Origin: Candidatus Scybalocola faecavium
Lineage (GTDB): Bacteria; Bacillota; Clostridia; Lachnospirales; Lachnospiraceae
NCBI GenBank assembly: GCA_018713145.1
Contig: DVFP01000007.1
Location: 62,001 to 126,000 of the forward strand
Direction: 5' to 3'
DNA: 64,000 nt
Within the stretch, counting starts at the first letter, position 1. The number at the start of each line of letters is the position of its first letter. The notes under the pieces are model-generated. The model was given only the letters and a program-made list of their open reading frames with translations, did no database searches and had not been told where the DNA came from. Below are positions 16,889 to 25,750 of this stretch, piece after piece. The position numbers and the translations under genes are program-made.

Positions 16889-18075
16889 AAAGAGGATTTT
16901 TGACAATAAAGAAAAAGGGCAGCGTTTTTTTATGGATCGGTGGCCTGATTTTAGGACTGGCTTTGTGGGGCCCCTGGGGCTTTAAGAGTCTGGCTGCGGA
17001 AGCTGAAAGCGCTGATGGCACTTTGGATGGGCTGCTGGACTATGGTCAAATCCAGTCGGTGATCAATGATGCTGACGGTGATCCGTCCATTTCTTTTTCT
17101 CAGATTGTAGCCAGCCTTTTTAACGGAGATCTGACCATGACCTTTGAGGGGATCGGCCAATATATTTATGACCATATTTTTTCTGAGATTGATGCCAACC
17201 GTAAATCGATCCTGCAGATCATAGGAATCGCTGTCTTAGGGGCGGTATTTACCAATTTTTCCGTAGCCTTTGCAAAAAATTATGTGGCCCGTACCGGCTT
17301 TTATATGACGTATCTGATTTTGTTTTCACTGCTTTTAACCGCTTTTTTGGCGGCTTTTTCTGTAGCAGGATCTGTGCTTGACTTTCTTGTAGAGTTTATG
17401 AGCGCCCTGCTTCCGGCCTTTTGTACAGCCATTGCCTTTGCCGCGGGGACTGCCAGCGCCGCGGGATTTTACGGGGTGACAGCACTGGCCATTGCCGCTG
17501 TAGACTGGCTGATCTGTCATGGCCTTTTGGGGCTGATCCAGACCTATATGATCTTATCTTTAGTAAACGAAATTTCTCAGGAAGACCGTCTGTCCCGGCT
17601 GTGCGGATTGATCCGGACCGTGATTTCCTGGTCTTTAAAGACCATGCTCGGACTGACCCTGGGGCTGAATATTATCCAGGGTATGGTGCTTCCGGCGTTT
17701 GACTCTTTTAAAAATTCTGCCTTTATGAAGCTGTCCTCCATTATTCCGGGAATCGGCAGCGCATTAAATGCTGCGGCCCGCACGGCCATTGGCTCAGGTG
17801 TGCTTATAAAAAATGCTATCGGCGTGGGAGGGCTCATCGTTATTGTGGTGATCTGCGCGGTCCCTTTGATCAAGCTCCTTGTGATCACTTTAATGTATAA
17901 GGTGGCGGAGGCTGTAGTCCAGCCTGTGTCTGATGAGCGGATTACAGAGTGTATCCGGATTACAGCAGACAGTGTGCTTTTGCTTTTGATGGCAGCAGGA
18001 ACGGCAATCTTGCTTTTTGTGCTGTCTCTGGCGGTGATCGCCTCAGCATCGAATCTTTCCGTGGGAGGGGGATAA
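16885..18075 (+). CDS. spoIIIAE: Stage III sporulation protein AE
   Basis: 396-residue polytopic membrane protein of the SpoIIIA feeding channel. It has an N-terminal signal-like segment (VFLWIGGLILGLALWGPW), an extracellular stretch, then six or more membrane helices. The GLLGLIQTYMILSLVNEIS and SWSLKTMLGLTLGLNIIQG segments are typical. Its stop shares one base with the start of spoIIIAF (TAATG), so the two are translationally coupled. Confidence 0.92.
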   Translation: MKRGFLTIKKKGSVFLWIGGLILGLALWGPWGFKSLAAEAESADGTLDGLLDYGQIQSVINDADGDPSISFSQIVASLFNGDLTMTFEGIGQYIYDHIFSEIDANRKSILQIIGIAVLGAVFTNFSVAFAKNYVARTGFYMTYLILFSLLLTAFLAAFSVAGSVLDFLVEFMSALLPAFCTAIAFAAGTASAAGFYGVTALAIAAVDWLICHGLLGLIQTYMILSLVNEISQEDRLSRLCGLIRTVISWSLKTMLGLTLGLNIIQGMVLPAFDSFKNSAFMKLSSIIPGIGSALNAAARTAIGSGVLIKNAIGVGGLIVIVVICAVPLIKLLVITLMYKVAEAVVQPVSDERITECIRITADSVLLLLMAAGTAILLFVLSLAVIASASNLSVGGG

Positions 18076-18824
18076 TGGAAGGAATTTTTTCCTGGGTAAA
18101 AAATATTGTTATTTTTGTCCTTGTGCTTTCCCTCATTGAGGAGGTGCTGCCGGATGCGGATTACAAAAAGTATATTCGGGCCGCTGCCGGAATGGTGTTT
18201 ATTCTTGTGGTTTTTTCACCGCTGCTGGGACTGTTTAATATGACCGGAACAGTGGACTATTATTTTCAGTGGGAAAGCTTTAAGACCGCCTTTGCCGGAA
18301 GCGGGCTGGCGGAAGAGAGCAGTTTTGATGAGGAGGCTTTGGAAGCCCGGCGCCAGGCCATGGTCATTTCCCAATATGAGAATAACTTAAAAGAGCAGAT
18401 CCGGGTCCTTGTGGAAAATCAGGGATATAATGTGGCTCAGGTAGGTGTCTGTGTGGATGAATCCCAAGACGGGGAGACTTTTGGCGCCGTAAAGTCTATT
18501 GTGGTCCGCCTGCGGGGGAACAATGAAAATGATTCTCAGGCGGACGATCCGACCGGCGCAAACCCCACCTCTTCTCAGGCGGACGATCCGACCGGAGCGA
18601 ATCCTGCGGCTTCCGGAACTGAGCCGGAGATCCAGGCGGTTGAACCGGTGGTGATCGGTGAAACTGACAGTGAGAATGAGGGAGAAAAGCAAAAGGATAG
18701 GACGTCGGCTGCCGGGGCCTCAAGCGGGGCTTATGCAGAACTTAGAAGGCTTTTATCGGAAAATTATGGGGTTCATATGAATAACATTTCCATTATCATT
18801 GGGGACGGTGACAGTTTTGAGTGA
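18075..18824 (+). CDS. spoIIIAF: Stage III sporulation protein AF
   Basis: 249 residues. Two N-terminal membrane helices (VKNIVIFVLVLSLIEEVLP and AAAGMVFILVVFSPLLGLF) are followed by a soluble domain that belongs to the ring-building family of type III secretion (EscJ/PrgK-like). Start 18075 is set by GGAGGGGG and the TAATG overlap. It is longer than usual because of an acidic, Ser/Pro/Thr-rich insert with a 13-residue tandem repeat (QADDPTGANP) before the last conserved part (YAELRRLLSENYGVHMNNI). Confidence 0.9.
   Translation: MEGIFSWVKNIVIFVLVLSLIEEVLPDADYKKYIRAAAGMVFILVVFSPLLGLFNMTGTVDYYFQWESFKTAFAGSGLAEESSFDEEALEARRQAMVISQYENNLKEQIRVLVENQGYNVAQVGVCVDESQDGETFGAVKSIVVRLRGNNENDSQADDPTGANPTSSQADDPTGANPAASGTEPEIQAVEPVVIGETDSENEGEKQKDRTSAAGASSGAYAELRRLLSENYGVHMNNISIIIGDGDSFE
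18534..18611 (+). repeat. 39-bp in-frame tandem repeat in spoIIIAF
   Basis: Two 39-bp units (18534-18572, 18573-18611) each code for SQADDPTGANP plus two residues. They lie in the variable linker of the protein. The near identity suggests a recent duplication. Confidence 0.85.
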
Positions 18825-19473
18825 ATGGATACAAAAATTTATTGATGGCGTAAAAAAGGACAAAAAGCGTTCACTGCTGATCCTTGTCCTTGTGGGGGTA
18901 CTGATCCTTGTCATCGCATGGCCGGTCTCTGACGGTGGAGATGCCTTGCCGGAAAATGCGGAGAACGGCGGGACTGGCGGTGAGACGGGAGCATTGAGCG
19001 AATCTGGGAATAGTGGTTCGGTTGCCTTATCTAACGGGGGGATGCCGGACAGTTCCCAGAGCCTGGAGGAATATATCACCCTTCTGGAGGAACGTCTCAC
19101 CGGGATTTTGTCTAATATCAGCGGTGCCGGAAAGGTGCAGGTGATGATCACTGCCCGGGCCACCCGGGAGAAGGTAGTGGAAAAGGATGTGACCCAAAGC
19201 GCGTCCCAGGTTTCAGAAAGCGACAGCAGCGGAGGCACACGGGTCACAGAGGAAAGCAGTTATTCAGAAACCTCTCTTTATACCGGCGCGGCCTCTGGCC
19301 AGGATAGCGGGACCCCTTATGTGGTCAAAGAGCTGGTGCCTGAAATCGAAGGGGTAGTAGTGGCTGCCCAGGGCGCCGGGGATGAATATGTGATTGATGA
19401 AATAACCCAGGCTGTAAGCGTTCTATTTGATCTTCCTGTGCATAAAATTAAAGTAGTAAAAATGGAATCATAA
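18808..19473 (+). CDS. spoIIIAG: Stage III sporulation protein AG
   Basis: About 220 residues. One N-terminal membrane helix (RSLLILVLVGVLILVIAWPV) precedes a Ser/Gly-rich stretch and a ring-building domain (LEEYITLLEERLTGILSNIS, GAGKVQVMIT) that oligomerises in the intermembrane space. No ATG is available. GTG 18808 or TTG 18817 (with GGTGA 5 bases before) is possible, overlapping spoIIIAF slightly. The protein identity is firm and the start is not. Confidence 0.88.
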   Translation: MTVLSEWIQKFIDGVKKDKKRSLLILVLVGVLILVIAWPVSDGGDALPENAENGGTGGETGALSESGNSGSVALSNGGMPDSSQSLEEYITLLEERLTGILSNISGAGKVQVMITARATREKVVEKDVTQSASQVSESDSSGGTRVTEESSYSETSLYTGAASGQDSGTPYVVKELVPEIEGVVVAAQGAGDEYVIDEITQAVSVLFDLPVHKIKVVKMES

Positions 19474-19487
19474 CAGGAGGGAAAGTA

Positions 19488-20180
19488 TTGAAAAGGATTT
19501 TCAGGAAAAATCAGGTAATCATCACATCCCTTGTGATCATGATCATTGTCGCCGGTTATTTGAATTTTACGGCGGACAAAGTGACCACCACTCAGGATGA
19601 GGGCAGTGTGAATACAGTGACTCAAAACGTGGATGACCTGGGGAATATTACGGCTCAGGAGGATGGGGAGGATACCCTTATTAATGTAGATGTGGCGCCG
19701 GAGGAGGATTTAAGCCAGGTTATGGACAGCAGCGAAGCTGTGGCTGAAAATGGAACAGAGGATGAGATCGGCAATGTGGAAGATATTGGCGAGGCTGTAC
19801 TTACAAGTACCACATCTCCGGCAGCGGTGAATTTCTGCTCTGCCGCCAGGCTGTCCAGGGAGCAGACCCGGTCTAAAAATAAGGAGACCCTCCAGCAGGT
19901 GATCGACAATGAAAATGTTGCGGCTGAGATCCGGGAGGAAGCGTCAAATGATCTTGTAAACCTGACGAATATTGCCGAAAAGGAATTGGCGGCAGAAACC
20001 CTTCTGGAAGCCAAAGGCTTTGCCAATTCTGTGGTGAGTATTAATGATGAAAGTGTTGATGTAGTCATCTGCCTTGAAACCCTCACCGACGCTCAAAAAG
20101 CCCAGATCGAAGACATCGTTACAAGAAAAACCGAATGTACCACAGATAAAATCGTCATCACCACCCTTAAAAGCGAATAA
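19488..20180 (+). CDS. spoIIIAH: Stage III sporulation protein AH
   Basis: 230-residue mother-cell membrane protein whose extracytoplasmic domain docks onto SpoIIQ of the forespore. The N-terminal helix is VIITSLVIMIIVAGYLNF, followed by an acidic linker, then ARLSREQTRSKNKETLQQVI and the C-terminal ring-building fold. TTG start at 19488, with AGGAGGG 6 bases upstream. It is the last gene of the spoIIIA operon. Confidence 0.93.
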   Translation: MKRIFRKNQVIITSLVIMIIVAGYLNFTADKVTTTQDEGSVNTVTQNVDDLGNITAQEDGEDTLINVDVAPEEDLSQVMDSSEAVAENGTEDEIGNVEDIGEAVLTSTTSPAAVNFCSAARLSREQTRSKNKETLQQVIDNENVAAEIREEASNDLVNLTNIAEKELAAETLLEAKGFANSVVSINDESVDVVICLETLTDAQKAQIEDIVTRKTECTTDKIVITTLKSE

Positions 20181-20185
20181 ACACT

Positions 20186-20213
20186 TTGCAAACTGTACAA
20201 AATTTGTTATAAT
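20186..20213 (+). promoter_or_regulatory. Sigma-A promoter of yqhY
   Basis: TTGCAA, a 16-bp spacer and a perfect TATAAT, directly after the spoIIIAH stop. It separates the sporulation operon from the vegetative gene that follows. Confidence 0.7.
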
Positions 20214-20237
20214 TAAGCTATGCATAGCTGAGAAAAG

Positions 20238-20271
20238 CATCGGTACGGAGAGCTTGCTCACCGGACCGATG
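20238..20271 (+). other. Hairpin in the yqhY leader
   Basis: CATCGGT and ACCGATG arms, extended inward by CGG and CCG. No T-run follows. It sits in the transcribed leader between promoter and start, so it may fold in the mRNA. The rest of 20272-20376 holds a GC-rich stretch and the GGAGG site. Confidence 0.45.
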
Positions 20272-20376
20272 AATTTCGAAGATATATACGGCGCAAGCCG
20301 CAGCGAAGGCGGAGCCGGAGCTGGTATGGCTTAATTAATGCAGGAAGCCGGGCTGATACAGATGGAGGTTGTTAAT

Positions 20377-20766
20377 ATGGCAAAAGAGCAGGAAGAGAGA
20401 AGCACTTACAGGATCCAGGATGAAGGGGTCGCAGGTAATGTACGGATTTCTGATGAAGTGATCACCATTATCGCAGGACTTGCAGCAACAGAAGTGACAG
20501 GGGTTGCATCCATGGCTGGAAATATTACCAACGAACTGGTTGCCAAGCTTGGGAAGAAGAACCTGTCTAAAGGTGTAAAAATCCAAGTGGGTGAAGATTC
20601 CCTATCTGTAGATCTGGGGATTAATATTGAATACGGCTACAGTATTCCGGAGGTTTCCAGAGCCGTACAGGAAAGAGTGAAAAACGCTATTGAGACGATG
20701 ACAGGTCTTAATGTATCTGAAGTAAATATTCGAGTTGCCGATGTGAACCTGGAAAACGATAAATAG
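20377..20766 (+). CDS. yqhY: Asp23/Gls24 family protein (YqhY)
   Basis: 129 residues of the Asp23/Gls24 family (VRISDEVITIIAGLAATEVT, GVKIQVGEDSLSVDLGINIE, VNIRVADV). The gene lies before nusB, as yqhY does in Bacillus subtilis, where YqhY has been linked to control of acetyl-CoA carboxylase. That link is not tested here. ATG 20377 follows GGAGG by 8 bases; an in-frame ATG at 20338 has no site. It ends at a terminator, so it is probably its own transcript. Confidence 0.85.
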   Translation: MAKEQEERSTYRIQDEGVAGNVRISDEVITIIAGLAATEVTGVASMAGNITNELVAKLGKKNLSKGVKIQVGEDSLSVDLGINIEYGYSIPEVSRAVQERVKNAIETMTGLNVSEVNIRVADVNLENDK

Positions 20767-20822
20767 TTCATATCCGCTGCAGCGCGCCTTAAGGCCTGCT
20801 ATGCGGAAACACTGACCGAGAA

Positions 20823-20866
20823 AGCAGCTGCTGCTCCCCATCCAGGAACACCAGCTGCTATTTTTT
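20823..20866 (+). terminator. Terminator of yqhY
   Basis: AGCAGCTG and CAGCTGCT arms around a 21-base spacer, followed by ATTTTTT. Confidence 0.75.
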
Positions 20867-20868
20867 GT

Positions 20869-21072
20869 GCGATAAGCCCGGCAAGCAGCTGCCGCGCTTG
20901 CGCGAGGAGATATTTGCCGGGCAACGGACAGGGAGCGGCAACGCCGCGAGCGGTCGGCGATAAGCCCGGCAAGCAGCTACCGCGCTTGCGCGAGGAGATA
21001 TTTGCCGGGCAACGGACAGAGAGCGGCAACGCCGCGAGCGGTCAGCGATAAGCCCGGCAAGCAGCTGCCGCG
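20869..21072 (+). repeat. 88-bp GC-rich tandem repeat (2.3 copies)
   Basis: Units start at 20869, 20957 and 21045 with GCGATAAGCCCGGCAAGCAG, exact period 88. The first two copies differ at only a few positions, and the third is cut after about 28 bp. Each unit contains GCTTGCGCGAGGAGATATTT and GAGCGGCAACGCCGCGAGCG palindromic parts, so the RNA or DNA can fold. It lies between the yqhY terminator and nusB. A diverged copy lies at 13638-13733. Confidence 0.88.
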
Positions 21073-21104
21073 TGCATATAAATTGAAAATGAAAGGACAA
21101 AATC

Positions 21105-21500
21105 ATGAGCAGAAGAGAACTGAGAGAACATATATTCCGTTTACTGTTCCGTGTGGAGTTTCACAGCCGTGAAGAAATGCCGGAACAGGGCGAATTTTAT
21201 TCCTGGCATTTGAGAGAGCCGGAAGGCGTGGATGCAGAATACATACTGGAAAAGGTAGAACATATTATAGAAAAACTGGATGAGCTGGATGCTCGCATTA
21301 ATGAAGTTGCCGTGGGCTGGAAAACTTCCCGTATGGGAAAGGTAGATCTGACTTTAATACGTCTGGCCCTTTATGAAATTCTTTACGATGAGGACGTTCC
21401 TACCGGTGTTGCCATTAACGAAGCTGTAGAGCTGGCAAAACGGTATGGCACTGACGAATCTTCATCCTTCATTAACGGCATCCTGGCCAAGTTTGCATGA
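21105..21500 (+). CDS. nusB: Transcription antitermination factor NusB
   Basis: 131 residues, all helical, binds boxA RNA with NusE (S10) for rRNA antitermination. The typical RRELREHIFRLLFRVEF start and the DVPTGVAINEAVELAKRYGT and FINGILAKFA end are all present. AAAGGA lies 8 bases upstream. It is the first gene of the nusB-xseA-xseB-ispA-dxs-tlyA-nadK run, in the same order as Bacillus but without folD. Confidence 0.95.
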   Translation: MSRRELREHIFRLLFRVEFHSREEMPEQGEFYSWHLREPEGVDAEYILEKVEHIIEKLDELDARINEVAVGWKTSRMGKVDLTLIRLALYEILYDEDVPTGVAINEAVELAKRYGTDESSSFINGILAKFA

Positions 21501-21507
21501 GGGGCAT

Positions 21508-22740
21508 ATGAAGGAAATCTATTCGGTCGCAGCTTTAAATCAATATATAAAACAGCTCTTTATCAGTGATTACGGGTTGAATAATATTTATGTGCGAGGG
21601 GAAATATCCAACTGCAAGTATCATACCTCCGGTCATATTTATTTTACAATTAAAGATAAAAGCAGCGCTTTGGCCTGTGTCATGTTTGCGGGAAACCGGG
21701 GCGGACTGGATTTTCGCCTGAGTGAAGGACAGCAGGTCGTTGTCTTTGGCAGCGTAGGCGTTTATGAGCGAGACGGAAAATATCAGCTGTATGCCCGCCA
21801 GATTACCCGGGATGGTCAGGGGCTTTTATATCAAAAGTTTGAGGAATTAAAAAAACATCTGGATAAGCTGGGGTATTTTTCACCGGAGCATAAAAAGCCG
21901 ATCCCTCAATATCCTAAAAAAGTGGGTATTGTTACAGCAAAGACCGGAGCGGCCATTCAGGATATTATAAACATTTCCACCCGGAGGAATCCTTATGTCC
22001 AGCTTGTGCTTTATCCGGCAACAGTTCAGGGGCCGGAGGCTGTGCCAACTATTGTGGCAGGGATACGTTCGCTGGATGCTTACGGTGTGGATACGATCAT
22101 TGTAGGACGGGGCGGCGGTTCTATGGAGGATTTGTGGGCTTTTAATGAAGCTCCAGTTGCGGAAGCGATCTATCAGTGTAAAACGCCGGTGATTTCTGCT
22201 GTTGGACATGAAACAGATGTGACGATTGCTGATTTTGTGGCTGATCTGAGAGCCCCTACCCCCTCCGCGGCAGCAGAGCTGGCTGTGCCGGATGTACGGG
22301 AAATCCTTGAACGGCTTTCCGATTATGAAGATACTTTGGATCAGCTTTTAACAGGAAAAATCCATTTGTATCGTCAGTATTGGGAACAGTATCGTTTGCG
22401 TTTGACCCACTTAAGCCCCCAAAGCCGTATACGGGAGCAGCGGATGCGGCTGATGGATATGGAGGAACTGCTCCATTCCCGAATTGAAAAAGTCCTGACA
22501 TTTAAAAAGCATGAAAGGGACATTTTTATGGAGCGGCTTTCCGGACTTTCTCCCTTAGCCAGGCTGTCGGGAGGCTATGCCTTTATTACTGATAAAAACA
22601 ATCACCTGGTGCGGAGTGTGGATCAGGTAAAAAATAACGATGTATTAACGATTTCCGTAGCAGACGGAGATATTACTGCGAAAGTTACAGAAACAAAAAA
22701 GGTAAGGAGGGATGTCCATGGCCAAGGGAAAAACTCTTGA
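21508..22740 (+). CDS. xseA: Exodeoxyribonuclease VII large subunit
   Basis: 410 residues. An N-terminal OB-fold (YSVAALNQYIKQLFISDYGL, VRGEISNCKYHTSGHIYFT) is followed by the catalytic middle (VGIVTAKTGAAIQDI, IIVGRGGGSMEDLW, AVGHETDVTIADFVADLRAP) and a coiled-coil C-terminus that binds XseB. It degrades single-stranded DNA in DNA repair. ATG 21508 is placed 7 bases after the nusB stop, with GAGGGG nearby. It overlaps xseB. Confidence 0.95.
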   Translation: MKEIYSVAALNQYIKQLFISDYGLNNIYVRGEISNCKYHTSGHIYFTIKDKSSALACVMFAGNRGGLDFRLSEGQQVVVFGSVGVYERDGKYQLYARQITRDGQGLLYQKFEELKKHLDKLGYFSPEHKKPIPQYPKKVGIVTAKTGAAIQDIINISTRRNPYVQLVLYPATVQGPEAVPTIVAGIRSLDAYGVDTIIVGRGGGSMEDLWAFNEAPVAEAIYQCKTPVISAVGHETDVTIADFVADLRAPTPSAAAELAVPDVREILERLSDYEDTLDQLLTGKIHLYRQYWEQYRLRLTHLSPQSRIREQRMRLMDMEELLHSRIEKVLTFKKHERDIFMERLSGLSPLARLSGGYAFITDKNNHLVRSVDQVKNNDVLTISVADGDITAKVTETKKVRRDVHGQGKNS

Positions 22741-22924
22741 AGCAGCTTTTGATGAGCTGGAGGAGACGATTTCGGCGCTGGAGGATCCGGATGTGACTTT
22801 AGATGAGTCGCTGAAACTGTATCAGCAGGGGGTAAAGCTGCTGAAATTTTGTAATGATTCTATTGACAAGGTTGAAAAAAAGATCATTGAATTAAAAACA
22901 GAGGATGAAAAAGATGACATTTGA
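22718..22924 (+). CDS. xseB: Exodeoxyribonuclease VII small subunit
   Basis: 68-residue helical hairpin protein (LEAAFDELEETISALEDPDV, LDESLKLYQQGVKLLKFC) that forms the accessory subunit of ExoVII. AAGGAGG lies 7 bases before ATG 22718; the in-frame ATG at 22712 is too close to it. It overlaps xseA by 23 bases and ispA by 11. Confidence 0.94.
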   Translation: MAKGKTLEAAFDELEETISALEDPDVTLDESLKLYQQGVKLLKFCNDSIDKVEKKIIELKTEDEKDDI

Positions 22925-23816
22925 TGAGTTACTGGCAAAGAAAGCCGGAGATGCGGAGTATGTAATAAAGAAATATCTTCCGAATATAAACGGGTATCAA
23001 AAGACTATATTTGAGGCAATGAATTACGCTGTAAATGCCGGAGGAAAACGGCTTCGTCCCATGCTCATGGCTGAAACTGCCAGCTTATTCGGCGGGGCGC
23101 GGCCTCAGCTTTTAGAGCCATTTATGGCAGCCATTGAAATGATCCATACCTATTCCCTGATCCACGATGATCTGCCTGCCCTGGATAATGACGATTACCG
23201 AAGAGGCAGGCTGACCACCCATAAGGTCTATGGTGAGGCGATGGCTATCCTGGCAGGGGATGCCCTGCTTAATTACGCCTATGAAACGGCTTCCCGGGCA
23301 TTGATGGCAGCGGAAAAAGATGAGCTTCAAAAGACTGCCGTTGCCATGGCGATCCTTTCTCAAAAGCCGGGCATTTATGGAATGATCGGCGGTCAGGTAG
23401 TCGATGTGGAAGAAAGCGGTCATCCGGTGAGCCTGGATGAATTAAAATTTATTTATACCAATAAAACAAGTGCGTTGATCGAATGTGCCATGATGATCGG
23501 CGCAGTCCTGGCCGGTGCGGATAATGGTCAGGTTCAGTGTATTGAAAGCGCGGCGGATGCCATTGGCATTGCTTTCCAGATCCAGGATGATATTTTGGAT
23601 GTGGAAGGAAGTCAGGAAGATCTTGGAAAACCTGTAGGCAGTGATGCCAAAAATGAAAAGACGACTTACGTGACACTTGAGGGAATGGAAAAAGCCAAAA
23701 ATCAGGTGCGCCAGCTTTCACTGGATGCATTGAAGATGCTGGAAACTGTGGGCTTATCTGAGAAAAATCCGTTTCTTAAGGATCTGATCGTATGGCTGAT
23801 CCACAGAAAAAAATAA
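22914..23816 (+). CDS. ispA: Polyprenyl (farnesyl) diphosphate synthase
   Basis: Condenses IPP with DMAPP/GPP to farnesyl diphosphate for undecaprenyl and other isoprenoids, 300 residues. Both aspartate-rich motifs are present: HDDLPALDNDDYRRG and QIQDDILDVEG, with GGKRLRP upstream. The small residues before the first motif and the length fit a short-chain enzyme. It sits next to dxs, which supplies the precursor pathway. ATG 22914 has AGAGGA about 9 bases upstream. Confidence 0.94.
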   Translation: MTFDELLAKKAGDAEYVIKKYLPNINGYQKTIFEAMNYAVNAGGKRLRPMLMAETASLFGGARPQLLEPFMAAIEMIHTYSLIHDDLPALDNDDYRRGRLTTHKVYGEAMAILAGDALLNYAYETASRALMAAEKDELQKTAVAMAILSQKPGIYGMIGGQVVDVEESGHPVSLDELKFIYTNKTSALIECAMMIGAVLAGADNGQVQCIESAADAIGIAFQIQDDILDVEGSQEDLGKPVGSDAKNEKTTYVTLEGMEKAKNQVRQLSLDALKMLETVGLSEKNPFLKDLIVWLIHRKK

Positions 23817-23860
23817 ATATCGGCAAATAAAAGCCGATGTAAAGAAACAGGTGTATGAAT

Positions 23861-25750
23861 ATGGCAAAGATTTTAGATAGTATCCGTCAGCCTAATGATA
23901 TAAAAAATGTTCCTCCGGCCCAATATGAGACTTTGGCTCAGGAAATCCGTGAGTTTTTGCTGGAAAGCATTAGTAAGACCGGCGGACATCTGGCCTCCAA
24001 CCTGGGGGTGGTGGAGCTGACCATGGCGCTTCATTTGTGCCTGGATCTTCCTAAGGATAAAATTGTGTGGGATGTGGGGCATCAGTCTTATGTCCACAAA
24101 ATCCTTACCGGGCGAAAGGATGCTTTTAACGGGCTGCGCACCTATGGAGGCATCAGCGGATTTCCTAAAGCAAAGGAAAGCGAATGTGATGCTTTTGATA
24201 CAGGGCACAGCTCAACATCTATTTCTGCAGCGCTGGGCTATGCCAGAGGCAGAGATCTTTTAGGAGAAGATTATACGGTTGTGGCTGTGATCGGTGACGG
24301 GGCCCTGACCGGAGGTATGGCCTATGAAGCATTAAATAATGCGGCCCGTATGGATAAAAATTTTATTATTATCCTTAATGATAATAAAATGTCCATTTCG
24401 GAAAACGTAGGCGGTGTCTCTAAGTATTTAAATGACATCCGCATGAATGAGTCGTATATTGATTTTAAAGAGGATGTGGAAGCCGCCCTTCGGCGCATAC
24501 CAAAGATCGGCACCAGTGTAGCTAAGAGCGTAAAGCGTTCCAAAGATTCTTTAAAACAGTTTCTTATGCCCGGTGGATTTTTTGAGGATCTTGGGATTGA
24601 TTATTTAGGCCCGGTGGACGGCCATGATATAGGTCAGCTGATCCGTATTATCCAGGCTGCAAAAAGAAAACGCCAGGCTGTCCTTGTCCATGTGATTACA
24701 AAAAAGGGCAAAGGCTATGAACCGGCGGAAGAGGATCCTTCTGCTTATCACGGCGTAGATAAGTTTGATGTAAAAACCGGACTTCCGTTAAAGAAAAGCA
24801 CAAATATAACATATACTCAAGTGTTTTCCAAGACCATGCTGCGGCTTGCCGCAAAAAATGATAAGATCGTAGGGGTTTGTGCCGCTATGCCTTATGGGAC
24901 GGGTCTGTATAAATTCAGTAAGCAGTATCCGAAGCGCTTTTTTGATGTAGGTATTGCCGAGGAACATGCGGTGACCTTTGCGGCAGGGCTTGCGGCAGCA
25001 GGGCTAAAGCCTTTTGTGGCAATCTATTCATCATTTTTGCAAAGGTCTTACGATCAGATCATCCACGATGTTTGCCTGCCAAGACATCCGGTAGTGTTCT
25101 GTATTGACCGGGCAGGGATCGTAGGTGCTGACGGTGAGACCCATCAGGGAATTTTTGACTTGTCCTTTCTGTCATCTGTTCCCGGAATGAGTATTTTTGC
25201 ACCGAAAAATAAATATGAGTTTTTTGATATATTAAAATTTGCGGCAGAATTTAACGCGCCTTTAGCGATCCGTTACCCAAGAGGCGAGGCATATGCCGGA
25301 CTGAAAAATTTCCGCAGCCCTATAAAATATGGGAAAAGCGAAGTTTTATATAAAGGAAGCCGCGTAGCTGTCCTGGCTGTTGGAAGCATGGTGGCAACAG
25401 CGGAGGATGTGCGCTGCCGTCTGGAAGAGGCAGGCATTTCACCTACAGTGGTCAATGTGCGTTTTGTAAAGCCTGTGGACGCAGAACTGATCCGGTCCCT
25501 GGCTGTGTCCCATGATCTGCTGGTCACTGTGGAGGAAAATGTCCTCCGGGGCGGCTTTGGAGAAGGAATCACAGCACTTTTAGATGACTTTTCCTGTGAT
25601 GAACCGGATGTTTCTATAGCCCGGGTGCTGACGATAGGCATCCCTAATGTTTATGTAGAGCATGGAAATGTAGATCTGCTTAAAGAGACACTTGGCCTGG
25701 ACAGTGTTTCTATTACGGAAAAGATATTGAAGGAATTGGAAAAATTATGA
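23861..25750 (+). CDS. dxs: 1-deoxy-D-xylulose-5-phosphate synthase
   Basis: Thiamine-diphosphate enzyme joining pyruvate and glyceraldehyde 3-phosphate in the first step of the MEP isoprenoid pathway, 629 residues. The ThDP site is GDGALTGGMAYEALNNA with the NDN that follows. GHQSYVHKILTGRKD and the transketolase middle DVGIAEEHAVTFAAGLA are intact. ATG 23861 is preferred with AGGTG 8 bases upstream; 23855 is an alternative. It overlaps tlyA by 4 bases. Confidence 0.96.
   Translation: MAKILDSIRQPNDIKNVPPAQYETLAQEIREFLLESISKTGGHLASNLGVVELTMALHLCLDLPKDKIVWDVGHQSYVHKILTGRKDAFNGLRTYGGISGFPKAKESECDAFDTGHSSTSISAALGYARGRDLLGEDYTVVAVIGDGALTGGMAYEALNNAARMDKNFIIILNDNKMSISENVGGVSKYLNDIRMNESYIDFKEDVEAALRRIPKIGTSVAKSVKRSKDSLKQFLMPGGFFEDLGIDYLGPVDGHDIGQLIRIIQAAKRKRQAVLVHVITKKGKGYEPAEEDPSAYHGVDKFDVKTGLPLKKSTNITYTQVFSKTMLRLAAKNDKIVGVCAAMPYGTGLYKFSKQYPKRFFDVGIAEEHAVTFAAGLAAAGLKPFVAIYSSFLQRSYDQIIHDVCLPRHPVVFCIDRAGIVGADGETHQGIFDLSFLSSVPGMSIFAPKNKYEFFDILKFAAEFNAPLAIRYPRGEAYAGLKNFRSPIKYGKSEVLYKGSRVAVLAVGSMVATAEDVRCRLEEAGISPTVVNVRFVKPVDAELIRSLAVSHDLLVTVEENVLRGGFGEGITALLDDFSCDEPDVSIARVLTIGIPNVYVEHGNVDLLKETLGLDSVSITEKILKELEKL

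Noticed and set aside
20074..20334. 86-codon plus-strand frame across the spoIIIAH end and the yqhY leader.
   Set aside because: It overlaps spoIIIAH in another frame and runs through the yqhY promoter. Composition follows the GC-rich leader.
20869..21072. Possible CRISPR array in the tandem repeat.
   Set aside because: The units abut without spacers, are 88 bp long, and no cas gene is near.
20799..21106. Minus-strand open frames in the repeat region.
   Set aside because: They are open only because the GC-rich repeat lacks stops. No ribosome site and no family.
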